Below, piece after piece: positions 26,327 to 36,000 of a stretch of 64,000 bases of DNA. The translations under genes were made by a program, and so were the position numbers. Origin of the DNA: JAEKNW01 sp963677815 (GTDB taxonomy: Bacteria > Cloacimonadota > Cloacimonadia > Cloacimonadales > JAFGVF01); assembly GCA_963677815.1 (NCBI GenBank), contig OY782499.1:868001-932000 (forward strand). Direction: 5' to 3'. The number at the start of each line of letters is the position of its first letter. Within the stretch, counting starts at the first letter, position 1. The notes under the pieces were generated by a model, which did no database searches, was not told where the DNA came from, and saw only the letters and a list, made by a program, of their open reading frames with translations.

Positions 26327-26719
26327 ATGGCTAAAAAGAAAGTAAGAGCTAAGAAAAAAAGAGTTCGCTTAGCATTTGACGAAGGTGTAGCACATATCCA
26401 TTCAAGTTTTAATAACACTATTGTCACTTTAGCAGACAAAGCAGGTAATGTACTTACTTGGTCATCAGGTGGTAAAATAGGTAACAAGGGTTCTCGTAAA
26501 TCAACTCCTTATGCAGCACAGATTGCAGCAGGTGAAGTAGCTAAATCAGCTCTTGATATGGGAATCACAAAAGTTAGAGTAATCGTTCGTGGACCAGGTG
26601 GTGGTAGAGAAGCTTCTATCCGATCTATGAATGCAACGGGATTAAAGATATTATCTATTCAAGATGCTACTCCAATCCCTCATAATGGCTGCCGTCCACC
26701 AAAAACAAGAAGAATCTAA
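26327..26719 (+). CDS. rpsK: 30S ribosomal protein S11
   Basis: 130 residues with HIHSSFNNTIVTLADKAGN and the C-terminal PHNGCRPPKTRRI, nearly invariant in S11. It lies on the 30S platform. Confidence 0.98.
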   Translation: MAKKKVRAKKKRVRLAFDEGVAHIHSSFNNTIVTLADKAGNVLTWSSGGKIGNKGSRKSTPYAAQIAAGEVAKSALDMGITKVRVIVRGPGGGREASIRSMNATGLKILSIQDATPIPHNGCRPPKTRRI

Positions 26720-26728
26720 GGGGGAATA

Positions 26729-27343
26729 ATGGCACGATATACAGGACCTAAAGCGAAATTAGTAAGAAAATTTGGTGAGAATATTTTTGGAACACCAAAA
26801 TATGATAGAATATTAGAAAAGAGAAATTATCCAGCTGGTGATCACGGTAAAGTATTCAGAAGAAAACTTAGTGATTATGGTACTCACTTAAAAGAGAAAC
26901 AAAAACTCAGATCAACATACTGTCTTTTAGAGAAGCAATTCTACAATTATTTTGTTAAAGCTTCAAAGAAAGAAGGTGTTACAGGTGATAACTTCCTTCA
27001 ATTACTTGAAAGAAGATTGGATAATGTAGTTTATAGATTAGGTTTTGCAGTTACCAGAATGCAGTCTCGTCAGTTTGTTAACCACGGACATGTTATGGTA
27101 AACGGTAGAAGAGTGAATATTGCTTCATTCTTGTGCAAACCTGGTGATGTTATAGAAATCAGAGAAAGTTCTAGAAAAGGTGCCATGTCTGATGCTGCTG
27201 AAGTTACAAGTGCAACTTCTTCATACTCATGGTTATCAGTTGATAAAGATAATTTCAAAGGTGAATTTTTAGCTATACCAAATGCTGAAGAGATACCTAC
27301 TAATGTAGATGTCCGTTTAATTGTTGAGTTCTATTCTAAATAA
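26729..27343 (+). CDS. rpsD: 30S ribosomal protein S4
   Basis: 204 residues with MARYTGPKAKLVRKFGENIF, then the S4 RNA-binding domain (RLDNVVYRLGFAVTRMQSRQ, HVMVNGRRVNI). The N terminus lacks the zinc-binding cysteines found in some S4 proteins. It is a primary 16S rRNA binder and in other bacteria represses the alpha operon. Confidence 0.97.
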   Translation: MARYTGPKAKLVRKFGENIFGTPKYDRILEKRNYPAGDHGKVFRRKLSDYGTHLKEKQKLRSTYCLLEKQFYNYFVKASKKEGVTGDNFLQLLERRLDNVVYRLGFAVTRMQSRQFVNHGHVMVNGRRVNIASFLCKPGDVIEIRESSRKGAMSDAAEVTSATSSYSWLSVDKDNFKGEFLAIPNAEEIPTNVDVRLIVEFYSK

Positions 27344-27358
27344 ACTGGAGAGACACAT

Positions 27359-28366
27359 ATGATGTTCTTAGAACCGTTGCAGATGCCGAACAAAGTCGAA
27401 GTTGTTGAGAACAGTGATACTTATGGAAAATTCGAAATAGGCCCTTTAGAACCTGGTTTCGGAACTACTATCGGTAACACCTTAAGAAGAGTCTTATTAG
27501 CTTCTATTCAAGGTGCTGCAATCAAATATGTTAGAATTGAAGGTTTGCATCATGAATTCTGCCCAATTCCTGGTAGTAATTCAGATTATGTTGATCTTAT
27601 TCTCAAACTGAAAGAGTTAGTTCTTAAAATTGATGATATCAATGAGGTTGAATTAGTTTTAGAACATAAAGGAAAAGGTGTAATAACAGCAGCTGATATT
27701 CAAACACCAGGAAATGTTGAGATTCTTAACCCTGAACTTGAACTTCTTGAAATGAGTGAAGATGTTGATATCAGAATTGAACTATGGGCTGCTAATGGAA
27801 GAGGCTTTGTCCCTTCAGATAAACAGGACATGAACGAAAAATCTATTGGAATTATCCCAATTGATTCCATCTATTCTCCTATGAGAAAAGTGAACTTCTT
27901 CGTTACTAACCAACGTGTTAAAGAGAAGATGAATTATGATAAACTTATCGTAGAGATAACTACCGATGGGTCTATCAATCCTAAAAACTCACTATTTCTT
28001 GCAGCAAAAATCTTGAAAGACTTGTACTCAAGTATTTCTCAATTTGAAGTAGAACCAGAATATATTGAAGAAGTTCAAATGGATCCAGAATTGGAAAGAT
28101 ATGAAAAACTCTTCAATATGAACGTTAAAGAACTAGAATTAACTGTTCGTTCTGCTAACTGCTTATTGGCTGCAAAGATTGAAAAAATCGGGGAATTAGT
28201 TGGAAAAAGTGAAAGTGAAATGTTAAAATACCGTAATTTTGGTAAGAAATCTTTGGATGAAATTCAAGGCTTACTTGATACTTACGGCTTATCTCTTGGT
28301 ATGGATGTTGATTCTATCAATGCTCAAATCCAAGAAGCAAAAAACAGAGTAAAAATAAAAGAATAA
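27359..28366 (+). CDS. rpoA: DNA-directed RNA polymerase alpha subunit
   Basis: 335 residues. The N-terminal assembly domain (about 1-230) has EPGFGTTIGNTLRRVLLASI, the C-terminal domain (about 255-325) has the helix-hairpin-helix ELTVRSANCLLAAKIEKIGE and the YRNFGKKSLDEI motif. Both ATG codons at 27359 and 27362 could serve as the start. Its position between rpsD and rplQ is conserved. Confidence 0.98.
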   Translation: MMFLEPLQMPNKVEVVENSDTYGKFEIGPLEPGFGTTIGNTLRRVLLASIQGAAIKYVRIEGLHHEFCPIPGSNSDYVDLILKLKELVLKIDDINEVELVLEHKGKGVITAADIQTPGNVEILNPELELLEMSEDVDIRIELWAANGRGFVPSDKQDMNEKSIGIIPIDSIYSPMRKVNFFVTNQRVKEKMNYDKLIVEITTDGSINPKNSLFLAAKILKDLYSSISQFEVEPEYIEEVQMDPELERYEKLFNMNVKELELTVRSANCLLAAKIEKIGELVGKSESEMLKYRNFGKKSLDEIQGLLDTYGLSLGMDVDSINAQIQEAKNRVKIKE

Positions 28367-28376
28367 GGATTCGACC

Positions 28377-28763
28377 ATGAGACATAGAGTTAGAGGAAGA
28401 AAATTTGGTTTAGAAAGTGATCATAGAAAAGCTATGTTACATAACTTAGTAAAGTCACTTGTAGAACATGGACGCATCAACACTACTCTTGCTAGAGCTA
28501 AAGAGATGCGCTCACTTGCTGAACGTTGTGTTACTTATGCTAAGAAAAACGATATTCATAATCGTAGATTAGCTTACAAAGTTCTTCAAGATAGAGATTT
28601 AGTTAAAAGACTTTTTGAAGAAATCGGCCCAAATTATGCAACAAGAAACGGTGGTTACACTCGCGTTCTTAAGGCTGGTAATCGTAGAGGAGATAATGCT
28701 CCTATGGCAATTATCGAATTTGTGGACGGCGTTGGAAGAAAAGTAACTGAAAGTGCTGAATAA
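28377..28763 (+). CDS. rplQ: 50S ribosomal protein L17
   Basis: 128 residues with MRHRVRGRKFGLESDHRKAM and the YTRVLKAGNRRGDNAPMAII motif of L17. It is the last gene of the ribosomal operon, followed by a terminator. Confidence 0.97.
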   Translation: MRHRVRGRKFGLESDHRKAMLHNLVKSLVEHGRINTTLARAKEMRSLAERCVTYAKKNDIHNRRLAYKVLQDRDLVKRLFEEIGPNYATRNGGYTRVLKAGNRRGDNAPMAIIEFVDGVGRKVTESAE

Positions 28764-28780
28764 GAATAATTAATATATAA

Positions 28781-28808
28781 GGCTACTCAAATTGAGTAGC
28801 CTTTTTTT
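28781..28808 (+). terminator. Rho-independent terminator of the ribosomal operon
   Basis: An 8-bp perfect stem (28781-28788 with 28794-28801), extendable into the loop, is followed by a run of seven to eight T's. Confidence 0.94.
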
Positions 28809-28816
28809 TATGCTTT

Positions 28817-28874
28817 CTTGATTGTTACTTACTCGATAAAAATCCAATGATTAATTGAGAGACTAACAATTAAC
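28817..28874. repeat. Inverted-repeat element, family A copy 2 (imperfect)
   Basis: The left arm cttgattgttact and the right arm gagactaacaattaa form an imperfect hairpin around a loop that contains aaatccaatgatt. The loop and arms closely match the copy at 45805-45862. It follows the ribosomal terminator directly; nothing coding is seen up to 29034. Confidence 0.7.
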
Positions 28875-29034
28875 CTAAATAATACAGAAAACAATTGACT
28901 AAAATAATGCTATGTGCAATTATAGTTTTAAGCAAAATTATTGATAATCAGAAAGGAGAAAAGTATAGATTAATTGATACCTGGTAGATATGATTTGTAG
29001 GGAATTCCCAAAAAGAATTTAAATAGGAGTAAAC

Positions 29035-32000
29035 ATGAAAAGATATTCAATTATGATATTATTACTTTTCTTGGTAACAGTTTTAATTGGAGAGGTTATC
29101 CCTCATCCAATGATGAATAAACCGGTATCATATACGGCCTCGTACCCGTCAGAAAAATTTCCACAAGTGAATAGAAAAGGAGGCAAAGATTTACCTGAAA
29201 ATGTCCTAGTTTATCTAGTAGAGTTCAGTGATGTTTCATTTGTCTCACAGCCGTCATATCCAGATTCATTAATCCATGATCAAGCCTTCTTTGATAGATA
29301 TATGATTCAATTAGGGGATTATCTATACGACGCATCTCACCGAAATTATGTATTAAACTATCAATTTTATCCACAAGTTTTAACTTTAGATAATCCAATG
29401 AGCTACTATGGCTCAGATACAGATACTAGAGAAAGAATAGCTGAATTTGCCCAAGAAATTGTTGCAAAATCAGATGCAAATATAGATTTTAACAACTGGG
29501 ATACATTCATTGTCTTCCATGCAGGTGCTGGTCAAGAATCTGATATTTCTAAAGAAAGGCCAGAATTAATTTGGTCTACTTTCCTTTCCAGAAGAAATCT
29601 CCAATTGGGAATCGACCCAGAAAACGATGATTTTCAAGGTATTCCAGCTGATGGTACTTATGTAACTGATTTCGTTATAGCTCCAGAACATCAATGGCAA
29701 GATTATTTTCCAGAAGATGGTAGTCAGCTTCCTTATGGCAATTTAGGTGTTATTGCTTCAGGCTTTGCTTATGCCTTAGGACTACCTAACTTAAGTGATA
29801 ATATATCAGAAAATGGGATTTCAGCAGGAATAGGAAACTGGGGGATTATGGGTTCTGGTGCTTGGAATGCTCAAGGTTATACACCTGCTCAGTTCTCTGC
29901 CTGGTCACGTTATTATCTAGGATGGGAAGATCCTGTAGAAATAACAGCTGATACTTACAATCTAGAAATTGATTATTTTCTAGATAAAAGTCCTAGTAAA
30001 CCGCAGTTATATAAAATAAATCTTTCTGAAAAAGAATATTTCTTAATCGAGAATAGGGCTCAGAATCCAGATGATTCTGTTCTAAATGGTCAAGCTTCTT
30101 TCACTTTCCCTCTTCTCCCAGATGGACAGCAAGAATATTATCCAATTCAGGATGGCCAAACGGATTTAGTGCCAAAGTTTAACTTTATGACAAATAGATT
30201 AAAGGGTTGTGAATGGGATTTCTTTTTACCTGGTTATGCTGGTGCTGGCTATATGCCAGTTGATGGTTCAGGTCTTTTGATTTGGCATATTGATGAATAT
30301 ATCATTGAAGCAAACTTTGATCCTGAAATTGGTCTTAGCAGAGTAAATGGAGATGCAAATCATAAGGGTGTTGATTTAGAAGAAGCTGATGGTATTCAGC
30401 AGATGGACAATAATCCACAAGCATCTCTATATGGTTATGGTGGACCAGATGATGCTTTTAGAGATGGAGTTAACTCTTATATTGGTTTTAGTCCTAATCC
30501 AAATACAGGGCTATTGCATTTACCTACTGCTGAAAGTTATTATGGGGGGACTCCATTTGAAATATTCAATATCTCACAAGCTGATAACAGCATGACTTTC
30601 TCAGTAAACTTCCAATGGAATCTAACTACAGGTTATAATGGAAGTCTTCCATATTCAGCAATTTCTTTAGATATGAACGAAAATGGTCAGAATGAGATTA
30701 TTATCCCTAATGGAAGTAATCTATCAATCTTTGAAAACGATCAGCTTATAGATAATCTAGCTATGGACGAAAAACTCTTTAAAGCCCATAGTTATGACGA
30801 AATAGCAAACAAATTACTCCTTCCTACCCAGAAGATTATTCCTTCTGCTCAAGCTGTTTTAAACTATTATGATGGTCAGAATTTAGAAAGTGCTTTCTCA
30901 CAAAATGGCTTTGCTTGGACTTCTCCAGTATTAATTCATAAGTCTGAAGACAAGAATAACTACACTTATTTTTGTGCTCTTAACAATACTGCCTTAGACC
31001 AAGGTATCATCAAAGTAGTTGATAGTGATATGAATGTTTTAACGAATTTTGAAGTTCAAGGTAAGATTAAATCGAATATTATTTATGAACAAAACATTAT
31101 GGTCATTAGTAAGTTAGATAGTTATTATCTTAATACTTTTGACGAAGAAGATGGCTTTATCCAAAGTGTACAACTTGATATTCCAGCGGATTCTTTAATT
31201 AGTAATATCCTATATTTTGATTTTAACCCTCAGTATGATGCAATGGAATTAGTAGTACAAGGTTCTTACGGCTTTTATACTTTTACTAGTACAGATTATT
31301 CCAAAATTAATTATATAGACTCTAGTGTAAATTCTAGAGCAGTTCCATCATTGGCTGATTATGATAAGAATGGGACCTGGGACTTAGTTTTAGGTCATAA
31401 AGATGGTATCAAAGTTTTAGCTTATAACGGTGAGATAATTGATAAGAATAAACTAGAGGTATATTCTACTCCAAGTGATTCTTTAATTGTTTATGGAGGA
31501 GCTTATGCTCTTAGACTAGAGGAAAATGATGAATTGAGTTTCATTGGTTCATTCTCTCGTAACCGTACATCTGTTTGGCGTGAGGATGGAACAAACTATC
31601 CAGGTTTCCCTCTGGGGAATTATAACAATTGTAGCTCATACCCTTTCCTTCATGTAGAGGATAATAAACTCTATGTTTATTCCACTTTAGATGGTGGAAG
31701 CATTAACCGTGCTTATCTACAAGATGTAGCAGAAGATTTTGAACTAGGAGCTTTGCTAGATAGCTGGTATACAGAATATAATAACTATCATAGGAATGCA
31801 GTTGAACTTGATGCTTTCCTAGCTAACACCTATGAAACAGATGATATTTTTGTAAAAGGTCAAGTATATATATATCCAAATCCTTTTAACTCTACTATCA
31901 ATGATAAACTTGAATTAAAAGTAATGGTTTCAAAGAAATGCTTAGCTCAAGTAAATATCTTTTCAATTTCTGGGAAGAAGGTCTATACGACAAGCAAGGA

Positions 32001-32130
32001 ACTTGACCCATATTTAGAGAATATTAATAAATTCGAAATCCCTTATAATAAAATGGCTTCTGGCATTTATCTAGCTGTAATTAAAGCTGAAGGGGAATAT
32101 AAAAAAATAAAATTTGCTTTAGAAAAGTAG
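29035..32130 (+). CDS. Secreted M6-metalloprotease-like protein with T9SS-type C-terminal domain; zinc motif lost
   Basis: A 1031-residue protein with a signal peptide (about residues 1-19). Residues ~55-480 resemble M6 (immune inhibitor A-like) peptidases: VYLVEFSDVSF near the start, GNWGIMGSGAWN after the active-site region, and SGLLIWHIDE. The expected HExxHxxGLPDL is replaced by S242-G-F-A-Y246-A-L-G-L-P-N252-L, so both His ligands, the catalytic Glu and the third-ligand Asp are gone, making it a likely non-catalytic homologue. Residues ~540-900 contain repeat-like segments with D/N-rich calcium-type loops (DMNENGQNEI, DYDKNGTWDL). Residues ~943-1031 form a T9SS type-A-like sorting domain (VYIYPNPF, then SGIYLAVI). 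First gene of a three-gene operon with a PorV-like barrel and a subtilisin. Confidence 0.85.
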   Translation: MKRYSIMILLLFLVTVLIGEVIPHPMMNKPVSYTASYPSEKFPQVNRKGGKDLPENVLVYLVEFSDVSFVSQPSYPDSLIHDQAFFDRYMIQLGDYLYDASHRNYVLNYQFYPQVLTLDNPMSYYGSDTDTRERIAEFAQEIVAKSDANIDFNNWDTFIVFHAGAGQESDISKERPELIWSTFLSRRNLQLGIDPENDDFQGIPADGTYVTDFVIAPEHQWQDYFPEDGSQLPYGNLGVIASGFAYALGLPNLSDNISENGISAGIGNWGIMGSGAWNAQGYTPAQFSAWSRYYLGWEDPVEITADTYNLEIDYFLDKSPSKPQLYKINLSEKEYFLIENRAQNPDDSVLNGQASFTFPLLPDGQQEYYPIQDGQTDLVPKFNFMTNRLKGCEWDFFLPGYAGAGYMPVDGSGLLIWHIDEYIIEANFDPEIGLSRVNGDANHKGVDLEEADGIQQMDNNPQASLYGYGGPDDAFRDGVNSYIGFSPNPNTGLLHLPTAESYYGGTPFEIFNISQADNSMTFSVNFQWNLTTGYNGSLPYSAISLDMNENGQNEIIIPNGSNLSIFENDQLIDNLAMDEKLFKAHSYDEIANKLLLPTQKIIPSAQAVLNYYDGQNLESAFSQNGFAWTSPVLIHKSEDKNNYTYFCALNNTALDQGIIKVVDSDMNVLTNFEVQGKIKSNIIYEQNIMVISKLDSYYLNTFDEEDGFIQSVQLDIPADSLISNILYFDFNPQYDAMELVVQGSYGFYTFTSTDYSKINYIDSSVNSRAVPSLADYDKNGTWDLVLGHKDGIKVLAYNGEIIDKNKLEVYSTPSDSLIVYGGAYALRLEENDELSFIGSFSRNRTSVWREDGTNYPGFPLGNYNNCSSYPFLHVEDNKLYVYSTLDGGSINRAYLQDVAEDFELGALLDSWYTEYNNYHRNAVELDAFLANTYETDDIFVKGQVYIYPNPFNSTINDKLELKVMVSKKCLAQVNIFSISGKKVYTTSKELDPYLENINKFEIPYNKMASGIYLAVIKAEGEYKKIKFALEK

Positions 32131-32142
32131 AAGGAATAGAAA

Positions 32143-33045
32143 ATGAATAAAATAAAAATTATAATTATAGTGCTAATGGTTCTTGTTGCAAGTTTAAATG
32201 CTCAACATAATAATGCTGGAAAATATGGATTTCAAATCTTAGAAATTACACCAAGTCCTGCAATGTCAGGTATGGGAGACACAGGTTCCCTTTTCTCAAA
32301 TGATGCTCTGAACTTTGTTAGTAATCCAGCTGCTGGTCTTTTCAATAAAAGTAAAATTATTACTGTATCTCAGAATTTCTGGTTTGGAGATACAGATCTT
32401 ATCAGTGGTGCTTTATCTCAGAATAAAAGGAAATATCACTGGGGATATGCTTTTAGACATCTTAGTTATGGTGACTTAGATACTAGAGATGAAACAGGAA
32501 GAATCATAGGTACATTTTCTCCAATAGATTTTATTGGTACTTTAAATTATGCTTATAGATTAGGAGCAACACATTATTTCGGTATTAATGCTAACATCCT
32601 TTATGAGAAGATATCAACTGCTTCAAGCTATGGTTTTTCAACAGACTTAGCTTATGTTTGGTCTAGTCCTATAAAAGATGTTAAATTGTATTCAAGTCTT
32701 AAAAACCTTGGTACAACTTCCAATATGGACAAGGAAAAGATTGATTTGCCAATTAGCTATGAATTAGGAATCACAAAAGAATTCATTTCTAGATACTATG
32801 ATGTGGCTTTTGATGCAAAAGGCCAAAAATCACAAGATACTGACTTAGCTTATAATTTTGGTGCTCAGTTAAAAACTTTTGAAATTCTCTATCTTAGAAC
32901 TGGATTTAAGGTTGGTAATGATAGCAATGAATTCAGCTATGGTCTAGGTATTGACTATGATTCATTCAATGTTAATTATGCATATTTGCAAATGACTGAT
33001 GGATTAGATGATGTTCATAAGATAAGTCTATCATACAAATTCTAA
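32143..33045 (+). CDS. PorV/PorQ-family outer membrane beta-barrel protein
   Basis: A 300-residue protein with a signal peptide ending around LNA (residue 20), then a body of alternating hydrophobic strands ending in an aromatic residue (SYKF), which is how an outer membrane barrel ends. The SGMGDTGSLFSNDALNFVSN region near the N terminus, with its NPAAG, is the signature seen in PorV/PorQ-type proteins. PorV escorts T9SS cargo to the outer membrane attachment complex and PorQ belongs to the same family. It lies between two genes for proteins with T9SS-type tails, with 12- and 9-base gaps. Which of the family's roles it performs is not resolved. Confidence 0.8.
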   Translation: MNKIKIIIIVLMVLVASLNAQHNNAGKYGFQILEITPSPAMSGMGDTGSLFSNDALNFVSNPAAGLFNKSKIITVSQNFWFGDTDLISGALSQNKRKYHWGYAFRHLSYGDLDTRDETGRIIGTFSPIDFIGTLNYAYRLGATHYFGINANILYEKISTASSYGFSTDLAYVWSSPIKDVKLYSSLKNLGTTSNMDKEKIDLPISYELGITKEFISRYYDVAFDAKGQKSQDTDLAYNFGAQLKTFEILYLRTGFKVGNDSNEFSYGLGIDYDSFNVNYAYLQMTDGLDDVHKISLSYKF

Positions 33046-33054
33046 GGATAGGTT

Positions 33055-36000
33055 ATGAAGAAGGTATTTCTCTCAATTCTACTTATATTAATAATTTCTT
33101 GGGCTTCTGCCTTAACTTATAGTCCAAGAGAAATAATAGTTAAGTTAACTGATTCTAGAGCTGAACTAGATATTGAATCTCTTCCTCTTATGAGTCGTTG
33201 GCTTAAAAGTTACGGAGTAAGAAATGTTACTCCATTAACTAAGAAAATTAGTAACCAATTTTATGTAATAGAAACTGACAGACAAATACCAATTTCAGAA
33301 ATTGAAGAGAAAAGGAATCAATTCTCTTCAATTGAATATATTCAACCTAATTATCTAAATAAATTTCATACAACTACTAGTGACCCGTATTTCTATCAAC
33401 AACAGCACGAACTTTGTCAGATTCCTGAAGCCTGGACCTTTACTACAGGTGATGAAGATTTAATGATAGCTGTAGTTGATTCAGGAATATTATTTGAACA
33501 TCCCGATCTGGAGAATGTTTATTACCATAATGAAAACGAAATTCCTGATTCAAATCATGATGATGATGGTAATGGTTATGTAGATGATTGGCGAGGTTGG
33601 GACTTTACAGATGCTCCAACTCTTAACAACATAGCTCTTGGAGATTATACTGAAAGAGATAATGATGCTTCTGACGAAAATTATCATGGTACTCATGTTT
33701 CTGGAATCATTGGAGCTGAAGTAAATAATGGCAAGGGGATAGCTGGAGTAATATGGGAAAAACAACTTTTAGCAATAAGAGCAGGTTTTAGAACAACTTC
33801 AGGTGGTGGATATCTACAAGATGATGATGTCTCAGCAGCTATTATTTATGCCACAGATATGGGGGCAGATATTATTAACATGAGCTGGGGTTCATCTTAC
33901 TATTCTCCAATTATAGCAGATGCTTGTCAATATGCTTATGACAGAGGGGTTATTTTGGTAGCTTCATCAGGAAATGACCCAGGCCCTTTTATTAGTTATC
34001 CTGCTAAACTATCAACTGTTATCTCTGTGGGGTCAGTAGATGAATCAAAAGAACTCTCTAGTTTCTCTTCTTATGGACCAGAATTGGATATCGTTGCCCC
34101 AGGTTCTCAAATTTTAAGTACTTATTCAATGGAAGGCAATAATGATGGCTATTCAGAACTATCAGGTACTTCAATGGCTGCTCCTTATGCCGCTGGAATT
34201 ATTGGACTTCTTATCTCTCAAAGGCCAGGCATTACTTTTGATGAACTTAAGACTATGCTTTATACTACTACTGAGTATCTACCCATAGGAAGTGTCGAGG
34301 CTAGTGGATTTAACCAATACTATGGTTATGGCTTGATAAACGCTTATAATTTGCTTTCTACTTACACAAATCAAGATATAGCAATTTCTTATCCTTATGA
34401 AGAAATGGGAATCTCTTCTTCTTTTGAAATTAAAGGAAAAATAGAAATTGATGATTTCTTCCGTTACTCGGTCACATTCTCATCTGGTGATGAAATCGAA
34501 AATATTATATGGAAAGATTGCTTTACCCATAATAATACTCCTGAATACTTTTATGATTATGATGTAGAAATTCCTTATAACGGAGCTTTGAGGGAATTTA
34601 GAATAGAACCTGAGTTACCTGATGGAAATTATCGCTTGAGATTATCAGTCCAGAATAATAGTGGTAAAGTATTTAATATTTTAAGAAATATCTATATTGA
34701 TAAGTCTATCCCTCAAATGAAATCTCAACCAGAGATAATTACTAGATATAGATCAAATAATCGTCAATATTACTTGAAATGTCATTTCAATGAAAGTGTT
34801 GATATTCAAGCAAGTGTTTTTGATAGTGAAAATGAGGAATTTAATGCTTTTTCATCTTATGCTGATACCTTAGTCTTTGTTCCTTTATCAACACAGATTT
34901 CTAATGGCCCTATTGATGTACAATTTACTGCTAGAAATAGGTCTGGTTTGATGTATGAATCTGATTTGTTTACTCAACTTGGTCAGATAGAAAATACATC
35001 TACTCCTATTAATAACTTTGATGTTAGTCCCCTTTTCACACAAGAAATAATTCCTACAAAAGATTTCGTTGATTTCGATGAAAATGGTAAGAATGAATTT
35101 GTGGCTATGACTATAGAAAATGGTACTTTTGGAAGTGTAGCTATTTATGAAAAGAATGGTCAAACTTTTGAAATAAAACATCAGTTCTCTGATAATTTTA
35201 GACCATTAGATATTGGCGATTCCAATAATTCAGGTTTTGACTTAGTAGGCTTAAATCTTGAAACTCTTTATCTTTTTGATACTTTCCCAGGTAGTAGCTA
35301 TCCACTTAACTCTTATATTCAATCAATTAACAATGTCTCTGGAGCTATTTTTGCTGATTACAACAATAACGGTAGAGATGATTTGATCTGTGTTGTCAAT
35401 GAACCTGCCCAAACAGTTTTGAAAATATTCCAAAGACAGATTAATACTTTTGAAGAAAGAATTAGAATAGTAAATTCATCCACAACCTTTGCTAGAAATA
35501 CCTTTGTTCCTTGGGTCAAATGTGGTGATTTAGATGGTGATAATCACCCTGATATTCTCATAGCAGATACTGATGGTGATGTCATGATTTATGAGCCAGA
35601 CTCTGGAGATGAAGACTATCTTGCTTGGTCTGATAGAATTGGTGTTCGTAATGCTTATTACTTAGATTATGGGGATTTTACTGGAGATGGTTCTAATGAA
35701 TTTATAGTTGGTGGTTATGTTGAAGATTTAGAAATAATGGATAATACCTATTTCGAGTTTTATCTATATAAATCTAATGGAAACAACTCTTATCAACTAA
35801 TTGATACCATCACTTTTGATAATGTAGATAAAAATAATTCACTTGCTATTTATGATACTGATGGAGATGGCAAAGATGAAATTTATTTATCTTTAACCCC
35901 TTTCTTATATAAAGTTGAATATATATCAGGTGAATTAAGGCCTACAGCAGTTCATAACTCTAATAACTCCTTCCAAATATCTTTTTACAAAGAAGATGAT

